From Vishniacozyma victoriae (lineage: Eukaryota; Basidiomycota; Tremellomycetes; Tremellales; Bulleribasidiaceae): a stretch of DNA of 64,000 nt. Every line of letters begins with the position of its first letter. The stretch's first letter is position 1. The DNA is taken from positions 5,270,001 through 5,334,000 of the forward strand of contig JADPYG010000088.1 in the NCBI GenBank assembly GCA_017654735.1, written 5' to 3'. Shown here piece after piece: positions 22,064 through 32,046 of this stretch. Both the position numbers and the translations under genes were made by a program. The notes beneath the pieces were generated by a model. The model worked only from the letters and a program-made list of their open reading frames with translations, was not told where the DNA came from and searched no databases.

Positions 22064-24132
22064 GACTCCAACATCACTGCTTGCATCGCGGCACATCACT
22101 TGTTTTATCGAGGGGAGTTACAGATGCAGCAAGGCGAGACAAGCGCTTTTGGCTAGGTGGCGTGCGAGGAGCTATTCTTAACGGTGGAACGCCGGTGTAA
22201 CAAGTACTCGGTGGAAGATGGCAACTGTAAGCTCCTGACTTCCCACTCGTAGATTGTCCTTGAAGAATCGAGCATAATGTTGCTGAGTTGACCCAGTAGT
22301 GGATTCTTGGGAGTTGGCATGAATCCGTCTTGGTTACGATTAATGGGGGTCATCACGTAACCTTCCGATCGCGAACGATCACCCTCGAGGCTCGTGGCCC
22401 AGCTACAGATGAGGTGTTTTTCGCATAGCCTTTCTCCGAGACAATCGAGTTGCTTACATGTATTGAGATCCGCTTCATAAAGGGGGAGATGCAGATTGGT
22501 GTGCACTCATCCCGGACCTTTGACGTCAGTCATTTGGAAACCGCCCCGGGATGAGTCTTGATCCTAGTTCCTTATTGCGGCGATCATGATCCGGACCCCG
22601 AGGACAATGCTGCGTCCGGTACCTTGTTCACGATCAAGGTCGCTCTACGAATATGGATGGCATCGTTGCAATAGTGTCCAGGTCGTGATGAGTTCAAAGC
22701 TGTAATGATGCAGACCGCAGACGCTCGCACCCCTAGAGAATCCGGCTGGTATACGATTGTGTGAATGTATCTAAGGCAGCCGACTTTTGCTTTTGGGGGG
22801 GCCTGACTGTGCGCGAGCAATGATTAGCACAATTTTCATGATCAGCTATAGGATCAGAACTTGCAAGAGTCCAGCTCCGGGCCCTGGTTGCAGGCGAGAA
22901 TCCGAGGCTGCTCGATGTCGAAGGTGCTAGCTTACCTGATTTGAATGACGGGTAAGTCAATCGACATCCGACTCATATGACACAAGTCAATGTCAATAGT
23001 CTATCCGAACCATCTATCCCGAACTTTATTATCCAACTTTATTATCCGACGTTTGTGTTTTCTTCATGAACGACCGCTTTCCTCTCCAGGAGACCCAATT
23101 GAGGAGTATAGGCCGATTCTCCCCACCCCGGTCTCCTCTGCGTCAGCGATGAGACCTCTCATCGTTGACTCCCATATCTATCGACAGAATGTGGTAGACC
23201 AGTCGACAGCGTACGTGGCATGCTGTAGCCAGTGGTGCAGTGGCAGATGTACGAATCAACCTTCCCAAGCATGCTCGGTAAATCCCGGTCATGCCAAGTC
23301 ATGATCCAAAACGATGGGGCCACCTCTGTTCCTGAGTGCCACTTGTACATACGCTTGGATTTAAACCGGACCGGAAGCAGCGAAGTGCGAATGTATAGCG
23401 TTACTGCGCTATTCCCCTTTGCTGGGCACTGCTTCGGCTCTTCGGTCTTATCTTTTGTTTAACCAATCAGCGTATAGATAGGGGTGATGGCTACAGGAGG
23501 GCTGTACTCAGGGTTCTTTGTTTTACACCCTGAATCGTCACTGCTCTCTCTTCGCTTGTCGATAGCGTCAGAACAGAGTAATCCTCTTTTACATTCAGCA
23601 GTATCAACCTCCGCCCAGATTATCGTGTACCCCAATCCATCCATATCCCATATCTACATCCAATTATTGTAGACCCCTTTCATCTCTACTCTACTCACTT
23701 TGTATTCCTATACAACCACCTTCTCTCTCAACTACTTTCGTTGAAGAACATAAACTACGTGAGTCAACATTCCAATCCCAATCATCTATCAGAACTAGGA
23801 ACTGCGGGACTGCCGCTTGATTCGAGTCGGATTTGTTTCATTTGCTACAACATACATCTTTCATATGGCAATTTGAACAAATCACTCCCCAGATCCATCC
23901 ATCGCACTATCAAACATTACTGTCTCGGACCTAGCTGATCATATTTTTCCAATTTACTCCGTAAACCGCTCTATTCAATATATATATATATATACACCTC
24001 GTCCGACCATCCCTACCTTTCATACAACCTTCTCTTCCTTCAATCTATAAAACGATATCAATTCCCATCCAACTACCCACCTTCCCTTCCAACTACATCC
24101 ATTGGTTATCACACTACTTTACAACCAACAGA
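22064..24132. other. 2-kb intergenic region upstream of glutamine synthetase
   Basis: No convincing gene is seen on either strand; frames of 60-118 codons have no protein-like features. The right end should be the glutamine synthetase promoter and leader, with pyrimidine-rich runs and a TA microsatellite. A GTGAGT at 23759 and a CAG ending two bases before the start codon could bound a leader intron; this is only a possibility. Confidence 0.45.
23978..23994. repeat. TA microsatellite
   Basis: An uninterrupted alternating AT/TA run of about 17 bases, some 140 bases upstream of the glutamine synthetase start codon. It may serve as the TATA region. Confidence 0.8.
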
Positions 24133-26155
24133 ATGTCGAACCTAATCGCAACCAAACGAGTCGACCTACTCGCCCCTTATCTCGCTCTGGATCAGGGACC
24201 AAAGGTCATGGCCGAGTGTGAGTTACTTTCTATCTCTTTGTCTCCGCTGGGTGGTGGGTGGGTTTGTGAACATGGGATAGTAGAGGTGCGAGGCGGTGTT
24301 TACGCGGCGGTGTCTGGGTATGACGACAGTGACGGTGACGGTATGGAAGATTACGGTCATCCGGCCTCACCCATCTTCCTTGTCGTACACCCGTCCGTGC
24401 TCAGGCAGCTACCTGATTCACACATTCTATCTACCCAGTATCCACCCTCCTCAACGTCATTCACTATCATATCCGCCCATCCCCCCACTTTTCACTTAGC
24501 CCAATTCATGAACAAAGCTGACCCTCAGACATCTGGATTGACGGAGATGGAGGTCTTCGATCAAAGACCCAAACTCTCGATAAATCCCCCGCTGGTGTTC
24601 ACGAGTTGAAGGAATGGAACTTTGATGGATCAAGTACGAATCAAGCTCCTGGAGAGAACTCTGATGTTTTCCTCGTGAGTCTCCTTCCTTCCTTATCTCG
24701 TCGTTTCAATTCCCCCTCCCTCTCCCTCTTCCTCTTCCTCATCCGAACGGGCACCTCTCGCCTCGGCGTGAGAAGCTGGGAACAGCTTACTTGCCTGTTG
24801 GCTGGTCCTAATACTTCCTCCCCTTTCACTACCTGCCACAGCTTTACTCGCTGGACATGTTATCCCCTTCCACATAGTCACATCGGCACGTCTCGCTTCG
24901 CTCGAGGGCCGAGCTGACCTATAGCGACCCGTCGCAATCTTCAAAGACCCATTCCGAGGAGGAGCCAACATCCTAGTCCTTTGTGAATGTTACGATAACG
25001 ACGGTACCCCCAACCGAGCAAACTACAGGGCAGCCTGTAAAAAATCAATGGACGCTGCTAAAGAGCACGAACCTTGGTTTGGATTGGAGCAGGAATACAC
25101 ACTTTTCGATGCTGATGGACAACCCTTTGGTTGGCCCAAGATGGGTTTCCCAGGTCCTCAAGGTCCTTATTACTGTGGTGTTGGAACTGGAAGGGTTTTC
25201 GCTAGGGATTTCATCGAGGCACATTACGTGAGTTTATTCTTTGTCGCCGTGAGGCGACCCTATCCACCTTCGCCGTCAGGCGGATTCTCCCTCTTTCATT
25301 CTAGATTTCCTCCAATCATACCACATTGCCAATACCATCACCCCTACTCTCCACATCCTATCGCTCTACTCTTTTGCCCCAAAACTCACGTCCCTCGCTT
25401 CGCTCAGAATGCTAATCTACAGCGAGCCTGCTTGTATGCCGGTGTCGAAATTTCCGGAATCAACGCCGAAGTCATGCCTTCTCAATGGGAATTCCAAGTC
25501 GGTCCATGTACCGGTATCGATATGGGAGATCACCTCTGGATGGCCCGATTCTTGCTTTTGAGGATTGGTGAAGAGTGGGGAATCAAGGTGAGTAATTGTT
25601 CCATTACTCCCTTCTACCTCCTTCGCATGCGACTATTCTTGCTTTGCTTTAATGCCATTCTCGCTTGACTCGGATACTGTTCCTCCTCCCTCATCATCCT
25701 TGCTCTCCTCGGATGTTTCGCATACATCTCCCATTCTCGCCTTTCTCGCTTCTCTCGAAAGGCTCAAATGCTAATGTCAGCCCTCCTTCCACCCCAAGCC
25801 CCTCGCCGGAGACTGGAACGGTGCCGGATGTCATTCCAACTACTCTACCAAAGAGATGCGAACTCCCGGAAAAGGAATGGCCGCTATCGAAGCCGCTATC
25901 GCTAAACTCGGCAAGAGGCATCTAGAACATATCGCCGTTTACGGTGAAGACAACGAACAACGTCTTACTGGTAAACACGAGACTGCTTCCATGACTTCAT
26001 TCTCTGCTGGTATCGCCAACCGAGCCGCTTCTATTCGAATCCCAAGGCACGTCGGTGCTCAGGGTTACGGTTACCTAGAAGACCGAAGGCCCGCTTCCAA
26101 CATTGATCCTTATAGGGTTACTGGTATTATTATCGAGACCACCCTTCTTAACTAG
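24133..26155 (+). CDS. GLN1: Glutamine synthetase
   Basis: Five exons (24133-24217, 24529-24674, 24925-25227, 25423-25587, 25781-26155) give 357 aa, the normal size of eukaryotic GSII. Conserved blocks: [36 protein letters not shown], the metal-binding [21 protein letters not shown], the ATP/glutamate region [15 protein letters not shown], and [19 protein letters not shown] at the end. The enzyme makes glutamine from glutamate, ammonia and ATP in the cytosol, as a decamer. The first two introns are longer (311 and 250 bases) than most here. A leader intron is possible (see upstream region). Regulation by nitrogen source would be expected from the family, not shown here. Confidence 0.96.
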
Positions 26156-26733
26156 ACTGAAGGCCGTTAGGCCGAAGCCCCATTTGGGTCCATCGCTCAG
26201 AAGGGAAGTAGGTGGAATGGTTTTACGTTGTGCTTTATTTTAGTTTGTTCTCCTCTATATATTATTCTTCTACCCCGAACTCCCAAATCATCTTTTGGAT
26301 CCTTATTGTTTATTACCCCTCTTATCTTTCATCTCTACATCAACTTAACTTAACATTCTTTCACTACATATTATATACGTTACTCTAGGAGATAGGGGAT
26401 CTAGGTTGATGCATCCTTACGCGCTGTTTAACTTTTGTTCTATTTAGGAATGATTAATGATGATCCAGATGATCTAGAACGATAATTGACCGAGGCCGAG
26501 TTCGGATTTGACCGATGGATTGACCCATGTTGCGTTTCATGATGACTCGTTGACCCATCGCACCATAATTTCAAGCATTTGATTGAGAATTAAAATATAT
26601 ACATACTAGTAAACGGTAGATTTCGAGAGATTACAGGGTGTCAGATCCTCACTTCTGACAACCAGAACCACGAGCCCGAGCTCGAGACCGAGACCGAAAC
26701 CGAAACCAGACCTCAGATAGAAGAGTAACTTCA
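26156..26733. other. Spacer between glutamine synthetase and GNAT gene
   Basis: The left part should be the glutamine synthetase 3' UTR. The right part precedes the next gene and contains a short tandem array of GAGACC/GAAACC hexamers at about 26683-26710. No gene is seen. Confidence 0.45.
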
Positions 26734-27880
26734 ATGACGATACCTACCTCCTCCCATTCTGAAGTCAGGCTGTTCGCCCACGAACCAAGTACACTTATAC
26801 CCCTATTACAACAACATCAGCCGAGGTCATTACCAGTCCTATCAAGTATCCACGAGAACCTCTCAGTTACACAACCAGAATCAAATGGGACAGGGTGTGA
26901 TGTAGTCTGGGCTACTTTTCCCCATGACCGCCTACCTTCAAACGACGATGAGGTATGGGCAATGGTAATAAGGATGCAAGAGTTCGAGAGGATTCATCTG
27001 AGGTTTTACTGTTCCGCCGAATTTACGACTACCAGGGGGGAGGATGAGGATGGGATACAGGAATTTGTTAGAGGTGTTACTGAGCGTGTAGTGGGATTAT
27101 ATGGGATCGAAATTATGTTGGGTGGTATTGATAGTCGGTGGAATAGCGTTATGAGGGGTGTGGTGGATGCTAGGGAATTGGTTGAATGTGCTGTCTTTCT
27201 TGCTCCAATGTCCTCAACAGCGGGAGCTGTTGCGGGCAAGGAGATGCATGGGAGTGGGGATGAGAAGGTTGGAACGGAGGAGGATGGGGACGAGGAAGTT
27301 TTAGCTGGTTTAGGATTAATGGTGGATCGAGCTAGGGATGAGGATATGGCTATCGTACGTCAATTCTTACTCTAGATTCCTTCATACGCCCTCTTCTCGG
27401 GTCATACATGAGGATACCTCCCCCTCTTGAATTCTCAAACGAGTCATGACAAGAAAAGCTGATTTCCAGATCCAATCCACATGCGACGTCCCCCGTCCTC
27501 TTGAATACTACAGATCCCGTTCTTCCCAATCTACCGTCATCCGCCATAAATCAACAGGAGAAGCAGTATGTTGGATCATCCTCCATGCAGATGGATCAAT
27601 TGGCGCTCTGTATACGATACCGAAATGGCGCCGGAAGGGATTAGCAGAGATAGTCGTCAGGCAAAATATCAAATCAAGACAAACGCAACTCTCTCATCAT
27701 CAATTACAAGGGGTACGGAGGAGAGACTTTTGTTATGTGTTTAAAGGAAATACTGCTTCAGAGAGATTATGGGTGAAGATGGGTTGGGAAGAGGGATGGG
27801 GAGTTAGGTGGATCGTTAATCGGAAAGTCGAGGAGGCAAGGGGGAAAGTAGAGAGGTTCTCACATCCTGATGAAAAGTGA
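26734..27880 (+). CDS. GNAT-family N-acetyltransferase
   Basis: Two exons (26734-27354 and 27470-27880; GTACGT donor, GCTGAT branch) give 343 aa. The C-terminal part has the acetyl-CoA binding signature of the FR47/glycine N-acyltransferase-like GNAT group: GALYTIPKWRRKGLAEIVV at about residues 251-269, followed by NTASERLWVKMGW, the family's final helix-strand element. The N-terminal 200 residues are less conserved and contain acidic insertions (about 175-195). Substrate is unknown. It is convergent with the Cys-Pro repeat gene, 230 bases away. Confidence 0.7.
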
Positions 27881-28112
27881 TATCGACGAGGGACTCGACT
27901 ATCGTGTCCGGTCTCGATATCGACAAGCAGCCATACAGCCCTATTCAAGCATATATAGAAAGGCTAAGGAGCAAAAGTGATTATCTCCAGTCATACGGGG
28001 CGTTACCGAAGAGTATAATGCGCGATTGTACAAGTATTCAAATGCATAACGATAGTTGTGATCTATGGACATTTATGATTCGCTAGGAAGGTGGGGAGAA
28101 CGATACAGATTT

Positions 28113-29637
28113 TCACCCCTGATCATCCTGCTCACCCTCACCACAAGGAACGAGAATAGGAGCTGATTTGGCGGGAGGTACACAAATTGGTGGCATACAA
28201 ATTGGTTTATCCTCATCATCATCCCTGTCCTCAACCTCTACATCCTGGATCGTGACAATCTCGGGATATGCGCTGAGATATTCTTGCTCCCTCTCCTGGT
28301 CTGTCTGAATGGTGAATGGTCGATCTTCCTGAATTCTGCCTTGCTTGTCTGCTTCAAAGGTGGAATGGGGATTGCAGCGTGGGGGAACGCAAATTGGTGG
28401 TAATTGATCTTCGTCCACATCGTTTGGGAGAGCTTGGTGTTCGTGTCCGGGGAGGTTTGAGGGATAACAATGAGGTGGGACGCAAATTGGTGGTGATTCA
28501 TCCATCACGTGCTCATTTCCGTTGCATTCAATCGTGATATCGACACCCTCTTGTGTGTCTGAATTGTACTCGTTCTCATCGTAATGATCGTGTTGGGGAG
28601 GATAACAAGCTGGAGGAACGCAGTCTTTGGCAGGCCGACCAGGGATGATGTTGGGTGTACAGCCCACTTCAGAGCAGATTCGGGGATTATCCTGCTGCTC
28701 CTCACTTTCGAATTGATCATTGATGTCCTGAGGGTGGGGGTTGCAATGGGGTAGAACGCAAATCGGAGGTGATTCGTCATGTACCTGAATAGGCGGCGGA
28801 TAAAATTCAGGTGGGATACCGTCGTTCATCATTTCCCCTTCTTTTGGGTTGTGTTCGTGATGATGATCATGGTCGTGATCGTGGTGGTGACCTGGAGGTG
28901 GATGAGGATAACAATGAGGAGGTACACATATCGGTGGTGTTTGATCGATTACATCGTCTCCAATTTCGACTTTTTGTGGATTTTGAAAACAATGTGGTGG
29001 AACACAAATCGGCGGAGACGTATAAGTGGGGGTATCGACAATCGTAAATCGAGTTTCAGGTTCGGAAGTGGCAGAAGAGAAGGTAGTAGCAGTCCCAATG
29101 GGTTCAGCCCCAGCTCCAGGGATTTGATGAATCAAACATTCTGCTTCATCACAACTTGGTGGGTAAGTTGGTACGTGAATGGAAGTATGTCGAATAGTAT
29201 CGATTTTATATCTGAAATTGGCAGCAGCTCGATTTTCCGAATCGCCAGAAGGTTCTTGGTGGGTTTCAGAATGTTCGATGAGGAGACTGATATCAGCCGA
29301 TGGTAATCATAGGAAGGGGGACATACGTTTGATAGAGAACGTTTGAAATATGGATACTAATCCCAATAACTACCAACCCCAGAAAAGTAATCGTCAAATA
29401 CCTAAGTACCCTCAACCCCATCTCGACATTCGAGCTTGATCTCGAGTGAGAATAAGAAGAAAGTTGAAGTTCAATATCATCTTCGTCAAACGGCCCTGTC
29501 TCTGCTTCAATAGATTCACGTTTGACGATATGATTATGCAGGCCTGGAAGAGGGGATCGGAGGGGTGGGAATGTATTTCCCTCCCTGGGGGTGGGTGGGG
29601 GTGTTGAGATATTTGATTGATGATAATATGGTATCAT
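28113..29637 (-). CDS. Single-pass membrane protein with repeated Cys-Pro motifs
   Basis: Two exons (29637-29327, 29286-28113) join to 494 aa. Residues 1-78 are polar with Pro/Ser-rich and acidic stretches; a single membrane segment lies at about 79-101; the remaining 390 residues follow it. There is no cleavable signal peptide, so a type II orientation (C-terminus outside or luminal) is likely. The C-terminal region holds eight spaced copies of a motif close to PPICVPPHC, mostly followed by aromatic/Asn-Pro, separated by acidic segments. One spacer is a His/Asp run. Cys-x4-Cys pairs together with histidines suggest metal binding or disulfide-linked loops (inference). I do not recognise a described family. 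Confidence 0.75.
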
Positions 29638-30318
29638 TTTGTTGTGTTGTTTAGTAGGGAATAAGGAATGTGACGGGGGAGTGTAGTATGAAGAAGAAGA
29701 AGAACATTAGGGGGAAGGAGCGATATATACCCTCCCCTCCAGCTCACACGGCCATACATGAATGGATCGATCTCTGGACTCCTTACATCCCATACATACG
29801 CGCTCCATACACCCATGAGGGGTCCTGGGAGCGATGAGGAAAGGTTCCATCACCTTGATACAATTGGTTTTATGAAAGGATCCAATAGTTAATGTTTTGG
29901 GTTGCATTCCCTTTGATAGAGTGGAACGTCGTGGATATTTCTAGCATCTGATGGGAGCTCAGATGGTCGAGCAACCTGATGGCGATGAGTGCGAGGAGGG
30001 GGAGGTCATATATTGAGTGACGTCTATCGACTGGGGTGTACCAGATATTATCGATAGAACAATTCGATACCGGAGTGGTCGCGTTTGCATGAATAATGTA
30101 TAGCGAGAATGCCGCAGGATCTGCCGCTCGAGTCGTAGACCAGTACAATGAGCGATGACAACATATCCATGTCGAGGCTAAAGATAGTAAGTCTCAATCT
30201 CCTCGTGGAGAAGCTCACTTACATCCTGATAACATCTTTCTCCTCTTCCATCCCAATCCTCGACCTTGTCCTTCGATATACTGATTATATCCCAATCTTG
30301 GCTCCATCCCGCCAAATC
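29638..30318. promoter_or_regulatory. Upstream region of the Cys-Pro repeat gene
   Basis: These 681 bases lie between the start of the Cys-Pro repeat gene and the stop of the DMAC1-like gene, both on the minus strand. They should contain the promoter of the former and the 3' UTR of the latter. No gene or repeat is seen. Confidence 0.45.
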
Positions 30319-30730
30319 CTACATAACTAATCTCCCTAATCCGAGTGATATGGAAACTACCATCAGTCCTAAACCCATACAGGCTCGAACAAAATGATTG
30401 AAGATGTGACAACTCACCAATCCCAATAACAGCAGTCACCTGCCCACCAACTACCGATCCACCTTTAGGCCTGACCCTCTGGAACGTCCCTTGTAATTGC
30501 GCTTGACGAAGTGCGTATATCCCTACACCTGTGAATGTAGCTGCCCCCGTTAGACGACATGATCTATTGTCAGCCCTTCCATCTCTACCTCCATCCATTC
30601 GTCCATCCCTTCGTCCTTCCGTCCTGTCGGCCGGGACCCCTCACTGTATTCGGGGTGGAGAGACTCACAAGCAGTCTTTGGGTTTTGCTGGGGCTGGTCT
30701 GGCTGCTGGATGAACTTGAACATCTGACAT
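30319..30730 (-). CDS. Small mitochondrial DMAC1/TMEM261-like protein (DUF4536)
   Basis: Three exons (30730-30669, 30563-30418, 30356-30319) join to 81 aa. A Pro/Ala-rich start is followed by DCLSCRLTGAATFTGVGIYAL, the signature of the DUF4536 family with its paired cysteines and first membrane segment. A second segment, VTAVIGIVSISLGLGRLVM, ends the protein. Animal DMAC1 is needed to build the distal membrane arm of complex I. A similar inner-membrane role here is inferred from the family. The exon-2 cysteine motif is split by the first intron, so the gene is easily missed by frame-based searches. Confidence 0.7.
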
Positions 30731-30966
30731 GGTGCAGAAAAGGGTTGAGTGTCAAGTGGACGAAGATATGATGTAGTGAGTTGATTGACTCCGACTTTTT
30801 CAAAGTGGCAGCTTGATGCCCGATCCCCGACATTGGCCGACAAGAGAATTGTATTAGTCTGACAGAGGCCGTAGTCGATGAAGTGCTAACAGGCGACGAC
30901 AACTCAGATACATGCCTGCGATACCTATGCAAGACATGAACTACTGCTTAAAACCACATCCACTGC

Positions 30967-31624
30967 CTACTCCTTCGTTTCATCAACTTTCAAATCGGGC
31001 ATAAACCTAACTACCTTTCCTTCGTTCTTGGCGTGTTTCTTGAGTCTACCATTAGTTTCACCCTATGACAAGATGAAGGAGGACATACTGCTCAAGTAGC
31101 TTACTACCTGCCCACCTCTCTGGTGGGTTCCTCTTTTCAATCGACCAGTAGTAGATGTCCCAATCGGGTTCATCGAGCATCTGCCATCAGTCGCGGATCA
31201 TGTCGATGTAAAGAGAGGAACGTACCTTGTCGAATTGCTTCAACTCGTCGTGATCCATACTGGCAAGGTTATCCCTTGCGAAGGTAGCCAACAACAAATC
31301 ACCCTCTAGCATTCCCCTCTTCCTCGCCTGGTAAACCAGCCTCGCCCTCATCGTCTCGGTCTTTTCTCCAGTCCTATCAAGCGGTTGGGGCATAGGCCAT
31401 TCTTCCTCGGTAGTCGTGTTGAGAGCGGAAGACTCGGAAGATTCAACTCCACCATGAGGTAGAGCTCTCTGTTCCTCTACCTCTCGGGAAAGGGGAAGGG
31501 GGTATGGATCGGCAAGTCGGTAGGGTGAACTGTGGATTGCTCGAGATAGGACCGGTAGTCTCTTGAGTGCGAGTGTTGATTTAGTGAGTGTTGGTGCTCT
31601 GATTAAAGTACGTGTGAAGCTCAT
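30967..31624 (-). CDS. SDH5: Succinate dehydrogenase assembly factor 2 (Sdh5)
   Basis: Exons 31624-31226, 31180-31089 and 31045-30967 give 189 aa. A basic, Ser/Thr-rich mitochondrial presequence ([11 protein letters not shown] onward) precedes the conserved core: [33 protein letters not shown], then [21 protein letters not shown]. Sdh5/SDHAF2 helps attach FAD covalently to the Sdh1 flavoprotein in the matrix. The Met at 31624 is chosen as start because it opens the presequence directly; an in-frame Met 11 codons upstream exists but the residues between are unremarkable. Confidence 0.93.
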
Positions 31625-32046
31625 TGTCGATAATGGTTGATGGATAAGAAATTTCAACCTGAACTAGAGATCAACGATCATATACTCCACCTTACAGTAT
31701 CGGATATTTCCGAACTTATCCGGCTATATGCCGTGTACCGCCAAGAAGGAAAGGAAGGTCCGTTGAGTGACGATTTGGAGGACTACCATGGTACTCAGCA
31801 TGCATGGAATCTCAGAGGATGATCAGGGAGGAAGGTGGGGAGATGTGTACATACGTCTACCTCATAGCGTCGTATGCATGCACGTATAGTGTCAATCCTT
31901 ATAGAATGACTCGTTGGCTATGATTAATAATGACGTCAAGGAAATCACGAGATATCTATGGGAATATTCTCTCTTTTCCTTTCTCTCGCAGTACATATCT
32001 CTATCTCTCTCTACTACACTTTCCATTACTACGTACAACAGCAGCA
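31625..32046. promoter_or_regulatory. Divergent promoter, SDH5 and LEA-like gene
   Basis: These 422 bases separate two divergent starts. A pyrimidine-rich stretch with TCTCTATCTCTCTC lies just before the LEA-like start. No specific factor site is claimed. Confidence 0.45.

Noticed and set aside
22064..24132. A hidden gene or transposon remnant in the 2-kb spacer
   Set aside because: No terminal repeats, target duplications or transposase-like frames are visible. Only a TA run and promoter-like sequence were found.
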